From: an uncultured Rhizobiaceae group bacterium
Lineage (GTDB): Bacteria; Pseudomonadota; Alphaproteobacteria; Rhizobiales; Rhizobiaceae
Length of the DNA: 36,406 bases
Reading direction: 5' to 3'
Assembly: GCA_937951645.1 (NCBI GenBank)
Contig: CALFBM010000083.1
Location: 1-36,406 of the forward strand
In this document: positions 1 to 8,211 of the stretch, one piece after another
Position numbering within the stretch: position 1 is the stretch's first letter
Layout of the letters: every line of letters starts with the position of its first letter
Translations under genes and position numbers: made by a program
Notes under the pieces: generated by a model
The model's input: the letters and a program-made list of their open reading frames with translations, nothing else
Told to the model about the DNA's origin: nothing
The model's database searches: none

Positions 1-665
1 ATATCTACTGTACGGCGTAGTGGTGAATTTCTCTTTTGGTAGTTAAACATTGCGCGTGCATCAGAAACGCCAGCGCCGGCTAATGTTCTGACTGGGCCTG
101 CTGAAATTGCATTAACGCGAATGCCTTGTGGACCAAAGTCACTTGCCAAATAGCGAACGCTTGCTTCCAATGCTGCCTTGGCAACGCCCATCACATTATA
201 GTTTGGCATCACACGCGTCGCACCGCCATAAGTGAGGGTCAGCATGGAACCGCCCTCATTCATCATGGCTGCTGCACGTTTTGCAATCTCGGTAAATGAG
301 AAGCATGAGATAACCATGGTGCGGGAAAAGTTTTCACGTGTGGTGTCAGCATACATGCCTTTAAGCTCGTTCTTGTCTGAAAATGCAATCGCATGAACAA
401 GGAAGTCGATTGAACCCCATTCTTTTTTTAACGTTTCAAAAACAGCATCAACAGAAGCAATATCTTCCACATCACAATCCAAAAGAAGTTTTGAGCCAAC
501 ACTATCAGCAAGCGGCTTAACACGTTTGCCAAAACCATCACCTTGATAAGTAAAGGCAAGTTCCGCGCCTTGTTCAGCCAGTTGTTTTGCAATGCCCCAG
601 GCAATCGAGTGGTTATTTGCAACACCCATCACAAGGCCGCGTTTGCCTTTCATTAAGTCACCCAT
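1..665 (-). CDS. fabI: Enoyl-ACP reductase FabI (partial, C-terminus beyond left edge)
   Basis: This is an NAD(P)H-dependent enoyl-ACP reductase, which performs the last reduction of each type II fatty acid elongation cycle. It is absent from the ORF track because no stop codon lies inside the window; I read it directly on the minus strand. About 221 codons are visible, starting MGDLMKGKRG. The N-terminal short-chain-dehydrogenase fold has the FabI-type nucleotide motif GVANNHSIAWG. The catalytic residues fall exactly at E. coli numbering: Tyr146, Tyr156 and Lys163 in NYNVMGVAK. I chose the ATG at 665 over the one at 653 because AAGGA lies 7 bases upstream. It is the last gene of fabA-fabB-fabI and starts 10 bp after the fabB stop. 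What is missing is the C-terminal substrate-loop region. Confidence 0.95.
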   Translation of the reverse strand, partial: MGDLMKGKRGLVMGVANNHSIAWGIAKQLAEQGAELAFTYQGDGFGKRVKPLADSVGSKLLLDCDVEDIASVDAVFETLKKEWGSIDFLVHAIAFSDKNELKGMYADTTRENFSRTMVISCFSFTEIAKRAAAMMNEGGSMLTLTYGGATRVMPNYNVMGVAKAALEASVRYLASDFGPQGIRVNAISAGPVRTLAGAGVSDARAMFNYQKRNSPLRRTVD

Positions 666-675
666 GTTCAGTTCC

Positions 676-1893
676 TTAACCGTTGTAGCGCTGCAGCGCG
701 AGGGTTGCATTCGTGCCACCAAAACCAAAGGAGTTGGAAATAACTGTATTCAGTTCTGCATTATCAATACGCTCACGAACAATATTCATATCCGTAAACT
801 TGGGATCAATTTCTTCGATGTGCGCGCTTTCGCAAATAAATTGATTGTTCATCATAAGCATGCAGTAAATTGCTTCCTGAACACCTGTTGCGCCAAGTGA
901 ATGGCCTGTTAGGGATTTTGTTGCAGAGATAGGAGGGCAATTCTGCCCAAAGACTTCACGGACTGCTTCAATTTCTTTTTCATCACCAACCGGTGTTGAG
1001 GTGCCATGGGGGTTGATGTAATCAATCGGATCATTAACGGTTGATAGAGCCATTTGCATGCACCGAATTGCACCTTCACCAGATGGTGCAACCATATCAT
1101 GGCCATCAGAAGTTGCACCATAACCAATAACCTCACCATAGATTTTTGCGCCTCGTGCCTTGGCATGTTCAAGTTCTTCCAGAACAACGACACCTGCTCC
1201 TCCGGCAATCACGAAACCATCGCGATTTACGTCATAGGTGCGAGAAGCTTTTGATGGTGTGTCATTAAACTTGGATGACATTGCACCCATTGCATCAAAC
1301 AGGTTCGACATTGACCAATCAAGATCTTCTGATCCGCCTGCAAAGATAATATCCTGCTTGCCCATTTGAATGGTTTCATAGGCATTACCTACACAATGGT
1401 TTGATGTGGCACATGCTGATGTTATTGAATAGTTTACACCCTTGATTTCAAATTGCGTACCAAGAACGGCAGAAGCGGTTGAGCTCATTGCTTTTGGAAC
1501 TGCGGTTGGTCCAATGCGCTTTGGCCCTTTTTCACGCGTTACGTCTGCCGCTTCGAAGATCACCTTGGTTGAAGGGCCTCCTGAGCCCATAATGATACCT
1601 GTACGAGGATTTACAACATCGCTGTTTTCAAGGCCTGCATCTTGAATGGCTTGCTCCATGGCAATGTAATTCCATGCAGTGCCTTTTGCCATAAAACGTG
1701 CGGTGCGACGGTCAAGTACTTCAAAGGGGTCAAGATTTGGTGCGCCCTGAACCTGACAACGGAACCCATATTTTACATGATCTTCTGCTGTGGTGATGCC
1801 TGACTTAGCTTCGCGAAGAGAACCAAGCACTTCTTGAGTATTATTTCCAATGGATGAGACAATGCCCATGCCTGTTACGACAACGCGTTTCAT
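676..1893 (-). CDS. fabB: 3-oxoacyl-ACP synthase I (FabB)
   Basis: This is a beta-ketoacyl-ACP synthase I, a condensing enzyme needed to elongate the cis-unsaturated intermediates made by FabA. The 405-residue protein has the family length. The thiolase-fold catalytic triad is visible: Cys161 in SACATSNHC, the first His in [12 protein letters not shown] and the second His in [12 protein letters not shown]. It sits between fabA (24-bp gap) and fabI (10-bp gap), with AAGGA about 8 bases before its ATG. Pairing with FabA is what separates FabB from FabF, so the assignment rests on both sequence and context. The genes are almost certainly one operon. Confidence 0.96.
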   Translation of the reverse strand: MKRVVVTGMGIVSSIGNNTQEVLGSLREAKSGITTAEDHVKYGFRCQVQGAPNLDPFEVLDRRTARFMAKGTAWNYIAMEQAIQDAGLENSDVVNPRTGIIMGSGGPSTKVIFEAADVTREKGPKRIGPTAVPKAMSSTASAVLGTQFEIKGVNYSITSACATSNHCVGNAYETIQMGKQDIIFAGGSEDLDWSMSNLFDAMGAMSSKFNDTPSKASRTYDVNRDGFVIAGGAGVVVLEELEHAKARGAKIYGEVIGYGATSDGHDMVAPSGEGAIRCMQMALSTVNDPIDYINPHGTSTPVGDEKEIEAVREVFGQNCPPISATKSLTGHSLGATGVQEAIYCMLMMNNQFICESAHIEEIDPKFTDMNIVRERIDNAELNTVISNSFGFGGTNATLALQRYNG

Positions 1894-1917
1894 GGTTATG
1901 TTCCTTGACTTTGAGTT

Positions 1918-2433
1918 CTAGGATGCTTTTTCTTTGGATAGACCAACTTTTAAGTCTTTTGCAGTGTAAATAATTTCGCCATCAGCCTTAAGCCAGCCAT
2001 CAGCAATGCCCAAGACAAGACGACCACGCATAACACGTTTAAAATCAATGCCGTATTCTACCATCTTTGTTTTTGGCGTAACCATTCCCTTGAATTTCAC
2101 TTCACCAGTGGAGAGTGCCATTCCGTAGCCTTCACCGCCAGACCAGCCCAGAAAAAAACCTGTAAGTTGCCACATCGCATCAAGACCAAGGCAGCCGGGC
2201 ATGATTTCATTGCCAATAAAATGACATGGAAAGAACCAGGCATTCGGTTTTATATCAAGCTCTGCACGAACCATGCCCTTGCCGTATTCACCGCCTTCTT
2301 CATCAAGCTTCGTAATGCGATCAAACATCAGCATTGGAGGAGCAGGAAGTTGGGCATTTCCTTGTCCAAATAATTCGCCTTTTCCGCAGGCAATTAATTC
2401 TTCATAATTGTAACTTGTTTGACGGTCAGTCAT
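1918..2433 (-). CDS. fabA: 3-hydroxydecanoyl-ACP dehydratase/isomerase FabA
   Basis: This is the bifunctional dehydratase and trans-2/cis-3-decenoyl-ACP isomerase that introduces the double bond of anaerobic unsaturated fatty acid synthesis. It is 171 residues long, the usual length. The hotdog-fold active site is intact: His71 in [12 protein letters not shown] and Asp85 in CLGLDAMWQ, matching the His70/Asp84 pair known for the E. coli enzyme. It is the first gene of the minus-strand fabA-fabB-fabI operon and is divergent from irr, an arrangement familiar from Rhizobiales genomes. The ATG is preceded by AAAAAGG about 10 bases upstream. Confidence 0.96.
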   Translation of the reverse strand: MTDRQTSYNYEELIACGKGELFGQGNAQLPAPPMLMFDRITKLDEEGGEYGKGMVRAELDIKPNAWFFPCHFIGNEIMPGCLGLDAMWQLTGFFLGWSGGEGYGMALSTGEVKFKGMVTPKTKMVEYGIDFKRVMRGRLVLGIADGWLKADGEIIYTAKDLKVGLSKEKAS

Positions 2434-2479
2434 ATATGCCGAGCCTTTTTATCTTGATAATTCAATCTGCTTCGCACAG

Positions 2480-2508
2480 TTTTAGCACATGATTTTGCCC
2501 TCTGCCAA
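2480..2508 (-). promoter_or_regulatory. Candidate fabA operon promoter
   Basis: On the minus strand, TTGGCA is followed after exactly 17 bases by CTAAAA, placing a start point near 2473 and a leader of about 40 nt before the fabA ATG. The -10 is weak, so this is a spacing-based inference. Confidence 0.35.
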
Positions 2509-2565
2509 AGGAAGAATTGCAGATTTGTGGAGAAGTTTGCTGCTTAAGGGAATTCCATGGCAATA

Positions 2566-2585
2566 AATTGACGTAATCGTCAATT
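2566..2585. promoter_or_regulatory. 8-bp inverted repeat in the irr-fabA divergent region
   Basis: AATTGACG-TAAT-CGTCAATT is a perfect 8-bp-arm dyad between the divergent irr and fabA genes. Its size suits a dimeric regulator. It does not match the published iron-control-element form used by Irr, so the binding protein is unknown. Confidence 0.5.
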
Positions 2586-2614
2586 ATTTTACCTTTTGTC
2601 CTTATTGCTGCCTA

Positions 2615-2643
2615 TTGCGTAAATTTACAGTAGGAATTATATT
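2615..2643 (+). promoter_or_regulatory. Candidate irr promoter
   Basis: TTGCGT and TATATT are separated by exactly 17 bases, a good sigma-70 arrangement. The expected start is near 2650, about 33 nt before the irr ATG. The -10 box is embedded in a palindrome (separate entry), which suggests control by a repressor. Confidence 0.5.
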
Positions 2644-2646
2644 CCT
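2632..2646. promoter_or_regulatory. Palindrome over the irr -10 box, possible operator
   Basis: AGGAAT-TAT-ATTCCT is a perfect 6-bp-arm inverted repeat that contains the candidate irr -10 hexamer. Its AT-rich Fur-box-like character and position suit autoregulation or control by another iron regulator. This is inference from position and symmetry only. Confidence 0.45.
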
Positions 2647-2682
2647 CAAATAACAGGTATCCATTATATAAGTTGGCCTTGT

Positions 2683-3102
2683 ATGTTCGATAAAGTTCAA
2701 AACCTCGATGTCGTTTTGCGTGAAGCAAATTTGCGCCCTACTCGCCAAAGAATTGATCTCGCACGTCTGCTATTTTCCAAGGGTGAACGCCACGTTTGTG
2801 CAGAAACCTTATTTGAGGAAGCGCGAGAAGCGGGTGTAATGGTCTCTCTTGCTACGATTTATAATACGCTACACCAGTTTACGGACAATGGCTTGTTACG
2901 TGCAATTACAGTTGATTCAAGTAGAACATATTTTGACACTAATACGGGTGACCACCATCATTTTTATCTGGAAGACTCCAATGAATTAATGGATATGCCT
3001 GATGGTTATGTAAAAATTGATAACCTTCCAAAGCCACCCGAAGGCCTTGAGATCAGCAGTGTAGATGTAGTGGTTCGTGTTCGTCCAACGTCAAAAAACT
3101 GA
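2683..3102 (+). CDS. irr: Fur-family iron response regulator Irr
   Basis: This is an iron-responsive transcription factor of the Irr branch of the Fur family, which in alphaproteobacteria senses haem status and controls haem synthesis and iron uptake genes. The 139-residue protein has the N-terminal winged helix (LRPTRQRIDLARLL; SLATIYNTLHQF at about residues 55-66) followed by the dimerisation domain. The three-histidine cluster HHH at residues 91-93, linked to haem binding in Irr, is present. The N-terminal haem regulatory motif of the Bradyrhizobium protein (a Cys-Pro pair) is absent, and only one Cys (39) is present, so there is no Fur-type structural zinc site. No clear Shine-Dalgarno precedes the ATG. 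It is divergent from fabA, a conserved Rhizobiales neighbourhood. Confidence 0.9.
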   Translation: MFDKVQNLDVVLREANLRPTRQRIDLARLLFSKGERHVCAETLFEEAREAGVMVSLATIYNTLHQFTDNGLLRAITVDSSRTYFDTNTGDHHHFYLEDSNELMDMPDGYVKIDNLPKPPEGLEISSVDVVVRVRPTSKN

Positions 3103-3654
3103 TCATTCTTCGATCAATTCATCTGGATAAACACCCCAGATATTAGCCTTGCTGACATAACCGTCCTGCTTGCCAAACGTTAAGTGGCAGAATTTTTCAC
3201 CGCAAAAATCAACATTGGCAATAACCCCAGGCTCAATTTGAGCTAGATTGGAAGAAGCAGGATCAGGCTTTGACATTAAATTTGCCATACCTTTTTTCTT
3301 GTTGTTTTCCCATGGGTTGATGATGGCAGTACGTTTGCCGGAAAGTAGCGAATGTAACATCCAGCCTTCATTTCCTTCCGCATCACGAACTTTACGCCAA
3401 TTATCGAACTCCTGAATAATTTCCATTGGGAGGCCTTTTTTTACATATAGCCAGGCCACCTGATATTTTGCCCCAGGCCCAACACGCATATTTGCCTTGC
3501 CGGATTTTAAACTCACAAAACGGGGAATAGGCAATCCTGTTTTGCCAGTAGTTGTTGATTGAGCCTTGGCGATCTCGACCGAAACAGGCAAAACAAATAA
3601 AGAGGCTATAAGTACGTTTGATAATAATTTTGAAAACAACCTGAACAAATTCAC
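3103..3654 (-). CDS. Exported SH3-domain protein
   Basis: This 183-residue protein has a Sec signal peptide (hydrophobic LLSNVLIASLFVLPVSV, probable cleavage after AKA near residue 31). Two bacterial SH3-like segments follow: one with the characteristic ANMRVGPGAKYQ and WRKVRDAEGNEGWM at about 53-105, and a more divergent one at about 122-178 ending DGYVSKANIWGVYP. Such DUF1058/SH3 proteins are periplasmic and are thought to bind envelope components; the exact role is unknown. It is convergent with irr and its stop codon abuts the irr stop with no spacer. It occurs next to irr or a 2-hydroxyacid dehydrogenase gene in related genomes as far as I recall; that recollection is not checked. Confidence 0.8.
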   Translation of the reverse strand: MNLFRLFSKLLSNVLIASLFVLPVSVEIAKAQSTTTGKTGLPIPRFVSLKSGKANMRVGPGAKYQVAWLYVKKGLPMEIIQEFDNWRKVRDAEGNEGWMLHSLLSGKRTAIINPWENNKKKGMANLMSKPDPASSNLAQIEPGVIANVDFCGEKFCHLTFGKQDGYVSKANIWGVYPDELIEE

Positions 3655-3729
3655 CTGATTTTCCCCTATCGAGACCCGTAAACGAAATTCTTGCTTTAGT
3701 GTTGCCAGTCTGGCCTTATAAATATATCA

Positions 3730-3743
3730 AATACCTTGGTATT
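3730..3743. repeat. Short palindrome in a divergent promoter region
   Basis: AATACC-TT-GGTATT is a 6-bp-arm dyad between the SH3-domain gene and the 2-hydroxyacid dehydrogenase gene. It could be an operator, but short AT-rich dyads arise by chance. Confidence 0.2.
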
Positions 3744-3801
3744 CAAAGACTGTTAATACTGCGTCAACATCTGGCATTAATGTCATTATCGGAACTAAAA
3801 A

Positions 3802-4797
3802 ATGAGTAAAAAAAAACCTGTCGTCATTGTAACACGTAAATTGCCAGATTCTGTCGAAACACGGATGCGAGAGTTGTTTACTACAACCTTGAATCTAAAA
3901 GACAACGCCTTGACGCAAGAACAGTTGATTGATGCTGTACAAAAAGCAGATGTGTTGGTTCCGACTGTTACAGATAATATTGATGCAGCCTTGATTGAAA
4001 AGGCCGGATCCCAACTCAAACTTATTGCGAATTTTGGAAATGGTGTTGATAATATTGATGTTGCAGCTGCTGCAAAAAAAGGCATTACAGTTACCAACAC
4101 ACCTAACGTTTTAACTGAAGATACTGCTGATATGGCCATGGGTTTGATGATTGCGGTTTCCCGTCGCTTTGTGGAAGGTGCGCAAGCGATTAACAAAAAC
4201 GAGTGGCCCGGTTGGTCACCAACATGGATGCTGGGCAATCGAATTTGGGGTAAACGTCTTGGTGTCATTGGCATGGGCAGGATCGGCACAGCAGTTGCAA
4301 GGCGCGCAAAGGCATTTGGCCTTTCAATCCATTATCATAATCGTAATCAGGTAAGTGGTGCTGTAGAAGATGAACTTGAGGCGACCTATTGGGATAGTCT
4401 TGATCAAATGTTGCCGCGCGTTGATTTTCTTTCGATCAATTGTCCTTATACGACAGAAACCTATCACATGCTTTCTGAAGAACGTCTGGCATTAATGCAG
4501 CCAGGCTCGGTTATTATTAATACTGCGCGTGGTGAAGTGATTGATGAAAAATCACTTATTCTTGCAATTTCTCATGGTAAAATTTCAGGTGCTGGCCTTG
4601 ATGTTTTTGAAAATGAGCCTGCTGTTAGTGTTGATTTGATGAAGCTTGTTAAAAAGGGAAAGGTTGTCGTGTTGCCGCGCATGGGGTCTGCAACCAAAGA
4701 AAGCCGCATTGAAATGGGTGACCGTGTCTTGATTAATATTAGAACCTGGGTTGATAGTCATCGTCCACCAGACCGTGTCTTACCGAGTGAAGCTTAA
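3802..4797 (+). CDS. D-isomer-specific 2-hydroxyacid dehydrogenase, glyoxylate-reductase-like, with Arg at the catalytic His position
   Basis: The family reduces 2-oxoacids such as glyoxylate or hydroxypyruvate with NAD(P)H. The 331-residue protein has the split substrate domain (1-105 and the C-terminal tail) around a Rossmann domain with VIGMGRIGTAVARR at about 155-168. Catalytic Arg243 (NTARGEVID) and Glu270 (DVFENEP) are present. In family members the acid/base His lies in an LPHxGSAT motif, but here the sequence is LPRMGSAT, giving Arg293 (codon CGC at 4678-4680). The C-terminal RPPDRVLPS tail is typical of alphaproteobacterial glyoxylate reductases. The ORF is otherwise intact, so it may be a changed or inactive enzyme. 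It is 15 bp upstream of a PfkB kinase gene, probably co-transcribed. Confidence 0.85.
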   Translation: MSKKKPVVIVTRKLPDSVETRMRELFTTTLNLKDNALTQEQLIDAVQKADVLVPTVTDNIDAALIEKAGSQLKLIANFGNGVDNIDVAAAAKKGITVTNTPNVLTEDTADMAMGLMIAVSRRFVEGAQAINKNEWPGWSPTWMLGNRIWGKRLGVIGMGRIGTAVARRAKAFGLSIHYHNRNQVSGAVEDELEATYWDSLDQMLPRVDFLSINCPYTTETYHMLSEERLALMQPGSVIINTARGEVIDEKSLILAISHGKISGAGLDVFENEPAVSVDLMKLVKKGKVVVLPRMGSATKESRIEMGDRVLINIRTWVDSHRPPDRVLPSEA

Positions 4798-4812
4798 ATT
4801 GAGGTTTATCAA

Positions 4813-5847
4813 ATGAAAGCCATTACCTTTGGCTCGGCGATGGTTGATATCATCACCGTAATAAGTTCTGAATCGATTGAGCAGATTTCGCTTTCCAATT
4901 CCAATCAGCAATATCTGCTCGTTGAACCAGGCCGCAAAGTAGAGGCCGAAACAATTACACGCCATATTGGTGGTGGTGCGCTTAATACGGGCGTATGTTT
5001 AACCAAGCTTGGTTGTGAGGTTGGTCCGGTTGTTAAAATGGGGGATGATGTTCCACGAGATTATATCGTAAAACACTGTCTTTCACATGAATTGAATATT
5101 GAAAAATTCCTGATTGATGAAGCTCAATCCACGGGTTCAGCTGTGATGATCGCAAGCCATGAAAAAAACGCTGCAATTTTTACACACAGGGGTGCAAACA
5201 CAACACTTGTTCAATCAGATTTGGATAAAATAATCCCTCTGAAAGCTGATATCATACATGCAGCACCTTTAAGTGGCGCATCCGCCAATATGTTGCCTGC
5301 TATTTCTCAATTGGCAAAAGAAGCAGGTAGCTTTTTTTCGTCCAATCCTGGTATTCGCCAGATTACAACGCGAGCAAATTCGGTCTTGTCTGCTGCAAAA
5401 AACATGTCATTGATTTCTATCAATGAGGTTGAAGCAGCAGCTTTGGTTCCATGCCTGTCAGCCATTGATTCAACCCTTGATTGGGGAGTGCCCAGTAAAG
5501 GTGATCCTGTTATTCATTCTCAGGGTGGTGAGATCTGCCTGAAGAAGTTTTGTAAAACACTGCATACGCATGGCCCAAAGCATGTTTTGATTACCCACGG
5601 AGCAGAAGGTGCTTATCTGTATGATGGGGAAATATTACACCATCAAGAGGTAATACCGACCAAAGTGGCCGGCACGGCTGGTGCGGGTGACTCTTTTGTT
5701 TCAACGCTTGCCTGGGGCTTGAAATCAGGACATTCAGCCAAGCGAGCACTCTTGCAAGCTGCACATAATGCATCCTCGGTGGTTTCCTACGTGAATACGA
5801 CAGATGGATTATTAAGTGCAGATGAATTGATGAAGCGGGCTTCTTAA
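4813..5847 (+). CDS. PfkB-family carbohydrate/nucleoside kinase
   Basis: This is an ATP-dependent kinase of the ribokinase/adenosine kinase family. The 344-residue protein has the first PfkB signature ([15 protein letters not shown], about 54-68) and the second with the anion-hole/catalytic GAGD at 290-293 ([16 protein letters not shown]), where Asp293 should be the general base. [14 protein letters not shown] precedes it. The substrate cannot be read; sugars, nucleosides and fructose derivatives are all possible. A GAGG ribosome site lies about 8 bases before the ATG. It is 15 bp after the dehydrogenase gene, suggesting a two-gene operon, and its stop overlaps the convergent dut stop by 4 bp. 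Confidence 0.88.
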   Translation: MKAITFGSAMVDIITVISSESIEQISLSNSNQQYLLVEPGRKVEAETITRHIGGGALNTGVCLTKLGCEVGPVVKMGDDVPRDYIVKHCLSHELNIEKFLIDEAQSTGSAVMIASHEKNAAIFTHRGANTTLVQSDLDKIIPLKADIIHAAPLSGASANMLPAISQLAKEAGSFFSSNPGIRQITTRANSVLSAAKNMSLISINEVEAAALVPCLSAIDSTLDWGVPSKGDPVIHSQGGEICLKKFCKTLHTHGPKHVLITHGAEGAYLYDGEILHHQEVIPTKVAGTAGAGDSFVSTLAWGLKSGHSAKRALLQAAHNASSVVSYVNTTDGLLSADELMKRAS

Positions 5848-6293
5848 ACCCCTGTTGAACCAAATCCGCCAGAACCACGTTCAGTTTCACTTGCCAGAGA
5901 ACCTTCTGAGATCTCAACCTGGGTGACTGGTGCAATTACCATTTGGGCAATACGCATACCACGCTCAATTTTAAAGGTTTTCTCACCATGATTAATCAAT
6001 AGTACCATCACTTCACCACGATAATCAGCATCAATTGTGCCCGGTGTATTAAGACAGGTAATGCCGTTTTTGTAGGCAAGGCCGGAGCGCGGGCGGATTT
6101 GCCCTTCATGGCCTTTGGGAATTTCCATTACCAAGCCCGTTGGCACCAGAACGCGTTTGCCAACTTTTAATACAATCGGCTCATTTTCTGGAACAGCTGC
6201 GCGCAAATCCATGCCCGCAGCATCTTGCGTTTCATAAGAGGGAAGTTCCAAGCCTTCACCATGCGGCAACCTGATAATATTGAGAGTGCTCAT
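5844..6293 (-). CDS. dut: dUTP diphosphatase (dUTPase)
   Basis: This enzyme hydrolyses dUTP to dUMP and diphosphate, keeping uracil out of DNA and feeding thymidylate synthesis. The 149-residue trimeric-type protein shows all five family motifs in order: AGMDLRAA (I), [11 protein letters not shown] (II), [11 protein letters not shown] (III), [12 protein letters not shown] (IV) and the C-terminal [10 protein letters not shown] (V). Its ATG overlaps the stop of the upstream VOC gene (ATGA), so the two are translationally coupled. coaBC is also upstream on the same strand, and coaBC-dut proximity is common in alphaproteobacteria. Confidence 0.96.
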   Translation of the reverse strand: MSTLNIIRLPHGEGLELPSYETQDAAGMDLRAAVPENEPIVLKVGKRVLVPTGLVMEIPKGHEGQIRPRSGLAYKNGITCLNTPGTIDADYRGEVMVLLINHGEKTFKIERGMRIAQMVIAPVTQVEISEGSLASETERGSGGFGSTGV

Positions 6294-6691
6294 CGTGGAT
6301 CGTATGCAAATTCCAGACGATTGCCACCTGGCTCATTGATAAAGAAATGAACCTTAGGCCCTGCACCAGAAAATTCTGGTGAGCATTCAATTTTTACGCC
6401 GGGCCAATCTTTAATCTTGGCAAAGGCATCATTGAGAACTTCTTCACTTGGAAATTTAAAAGCCACATGATGAAGCCCTACATTAGTCTTGCGATCAAAT
6501 CCTGTAGGTGCGTCCGTTTGTGCTTGCCAGATTGTCAGAACAGAACTGCCATCTGTAATAAACTTTGAAGGATAGTCAGGCTTGCCACCAACTTCTTTCC
6601 AACCAAGACATTCTGTAAAAAACGCGATGGTTTTATCCAGATCAGAAACTGTTAAGCCAAGATGGTCTATTCCAAGAGTAAGTGCAGTCAT
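6290..6691 (-). CDS. VOC-family (glyoxalase/bleomycin-resistance fold) protein
   Basis: This 133-residue protein is a vicinal-oxygen-chelate fold protein with two beta-alpha-beta-beta-beta modules: [19 protein letters not shown] at the N-terminus and [12 protein letters not shown] in the second half, ending [13 protein letters not shown]. Potential metal ligands are the His of IDHLGL, the His of LHHVAF and the Glu of RLEFAY. Members include glyoxalase I, dioxygenases and resistance proteins; the substrate is unclear. The ORF track begins at a TTG (6703), but the ATG at 6691 has GGAG 6 bases upstream and is the better start. The stop overlaps the dut start, suggesting co-expression with dut and possibly coaBC. 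Confidence 0.82.
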   Translation of the reverse strand: MTALTLGIDHLGLTVSDLDKTIAFFTECLGWKEVGGKPDYPSKFITDGSSVLTIWQAQTDAPTGFDRKTNVGLHHVAFKFPSEEVLNDAFAKIKDWPGVKIECSPEFSGAGPKVHFFINEPGGNRLEFAYDPR

Positions 6692-6741
6692 GGGATGCTC
6701 CAATGTTTATGCGAGTATAGATATTAATAATTTTAAGAGAA

Positions 6742-8181
6742 TTAAATTTCCAATGTTTCGACGGTAAAATGTTTTATAATCTCGTTTACAAGTTTTTGTG
6801 CCACCTCACTCTTGTCCATCTTTGGCCAATCTTCAATACCTGATTTGCTTAATCGCTTCACAGTGTTTTTATCACCTCCCATCACACCCCCTTCGGGTGA
6901 TACATCATTGGCAATAATCCAGTCAGCATTTTTGCTTTTGAGTTTGGCTTTGGCATGTTCTTCCAGAGCTTCAGTTTCAGCAGCAAAACCAATAAGAAGT
7001 TGAGGGCGTTGTTTATGATGCCCCAATGTTTTCAAAATATCCGGGTTTTCTGTAAGTTGTAATGAAGCAGGGCCTTTGCCATTTTCTTTTTTCATTTTTT
7101 CATCAGACGCGTTCACAGTTCGCCAGTCAGCCACAGCAGCCACCATGACAGCAATATCTGCAGGCAAGGCAGTCTCTACAGCCTGTTGCATTTCACGAGC
7201 CGTTTGTATGTTTATGGTTTCGCAATTTTCAGGATCGGGAATATCAACCGGACCAGAAACCAAAATTACTTCTGCACCAGCCTGACCCAAGGCTTCTGCA
7301 ATTGCATGCCCTTGCTTGCCTGAAGATCTGTTGGCAATGTATCGAACAGGGTCAATGGGTTCATGCGTTGGGCCAGAAGTTACAATGGCTCGTTTTCCAG
7401 CTAGTGGTTGGGGTATTTTTTTGGGGAGTAGTAAATTTTCAATAGCGCTGACAATTTCCAGGGGTTCGGCCATACGTCCAAGTCCGGCTTCCCCACTTTC
7501 AGCCATTTCACCAGCATTGGGACCAATAAAATGTATGCCATCAGAATGCAGTAATTTGATATTGCGTTGTGTGGCAGGGTGAGACCACATTTTCGGATTC
7601 ATGGCAGGGGCAATCAACACAGGTTTATCAGTTGCCATTAAAACGGTTGAGGCAAGATCATTTGCATGTCCTTGTGCCATTTTAGCCATAAGGTCTGCTG
7701 TAGTCGGCGCAACAACGATCAAGTCAGCTTCGCGAGATAATCGAATATGTCCGATGTCGTGTTCGTCATCACGGTCAAAAAGTTCAGAAAACACTTTATC
7801 ATTGGCAATCGCAGAAACGGAAAGTGGCGTTACAAATTCATGCGCCGCGTTTGTCATGACAGGGCGAACCAATGCTCCGCGCTCACGTAACCTACGAATT
7901 AGGTCAAGGCATTTATAAGCTGCAATGCCGCCGCCAATAACAAGTAGAATGAGCTTGCCTTTTAAGTTGACAGGCGGAGCGCCCTTTTCCTCGCTTTGCT
8001 GATGAATCGGGCTTGTGGCAATTGGGTTAAATATTTGGGCAGGTTCAAGAAGAGAAAGTTTTTTTACATCGCCCAGGATAAGACGTACTTGCTCTTCCAT
8101 GGACCGACCGTTTTTGGCGGCGTACTCACGAAGCGTCTGTTTGGTTTCTTCATCAAGATTTCGTATGGTAATACTGGCCAT
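6742..8181 (-). CDS. coaBC: CoaBC with an N-terminal ribbon-helix-helix (FitA-antitoxin-like) domain
   Basis: The bifunctional core makes 4'-phosphopantetheine from 4'-phosphopantothenate and cysteine for coenzyme A. At 479 residues it is longer than the usual ~400. Residues 1-37 (MASITIRNLDEETKQTL... GRSMEEQVRLILGD) are a ribbon-helix-helix domain like the FitA antitoxin, joined by a linker (38-72) to the flavoprotein decarboxylase CoaC (about 75-250: LLVIGGGIAAYK, His145 in GHIRLSREADL, APAMNPKMW at 191-199). The CoaB ligase (about 262-470) follows, with RYIANRSSGKQG and a KMKK motif. Where E. coli Dfp has the decarboxylase Cys158, this protein reads MAESGEAGLGRM with no Cys. The ORF is continuous with no stop between domains. 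A good promoter lies just upstream, ahead of the N-terminal ATG, so the fused form should be expressed. Confidence 0.93.
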   Translation of the reverse strand: MASITIRNLDEETKQTLREYAAKNGRSMEEQVRLILGDVKKLSLLEPAQIFNPIATSPIHQQSEEKGAPPVNLKGKLILLVIGGGIAAYKCLDLIRRLRERGALVRPVMTNAAHEFVTPLSVSAIANDKVFSELFDRDDEHDIGHIRLSREADLIVVAPTTADLMAKMAQGHANDLASTVLMATDKPVLIAPAMNPKMWSHPATQRNIKLLHSDGIHFIGPNAGEMAESGEAGLGRMAEPLEIVSAIENLLLPKKIPQPLAGKRAIVTSGPTHEPIDPVRYIANRSSGKQGHAIAEALGQAGAEVILVSGPVDIPDPENCETINIQTAREMQQAVETALPADIAVMVAAVADWRTVNASDEKMKKENGKGPASLQLTENPDILKTLGHHKQRPQLLIGFAAETEALEEHAKAKLKSKNADWIIANDVSPEGGVMGGDKNTVKRLSKSGIEDWPKMDKSEVAQKLVNEIIKHFTVETLEI

Positions 8182-8201
8182 TTTTAATCCATATGATTAC
8201 A

Positions 8202-8211
8202 TTGATATCAA
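8202..8211. promoter_or_regulatory. Palindrome at the coaBC transcription start
   Basis: TTGATATCAA is a perfect 10-bp palindrome between the candidate coaBC -10 box and the ATG, overlapping the predicted start point. Such a site is where a ribbon-helix-helix repressor would act, and the encoded protein carries that kind of domain. The link is inference. Confidence 0.4.

Noticed and set aside
2683-2710. Haem regulatory motif at the Irr N-terminus
   Set aside because: No Cys-Pro motif is present; only the HHH cluster at residues 91-93 remains as a possible haem site.
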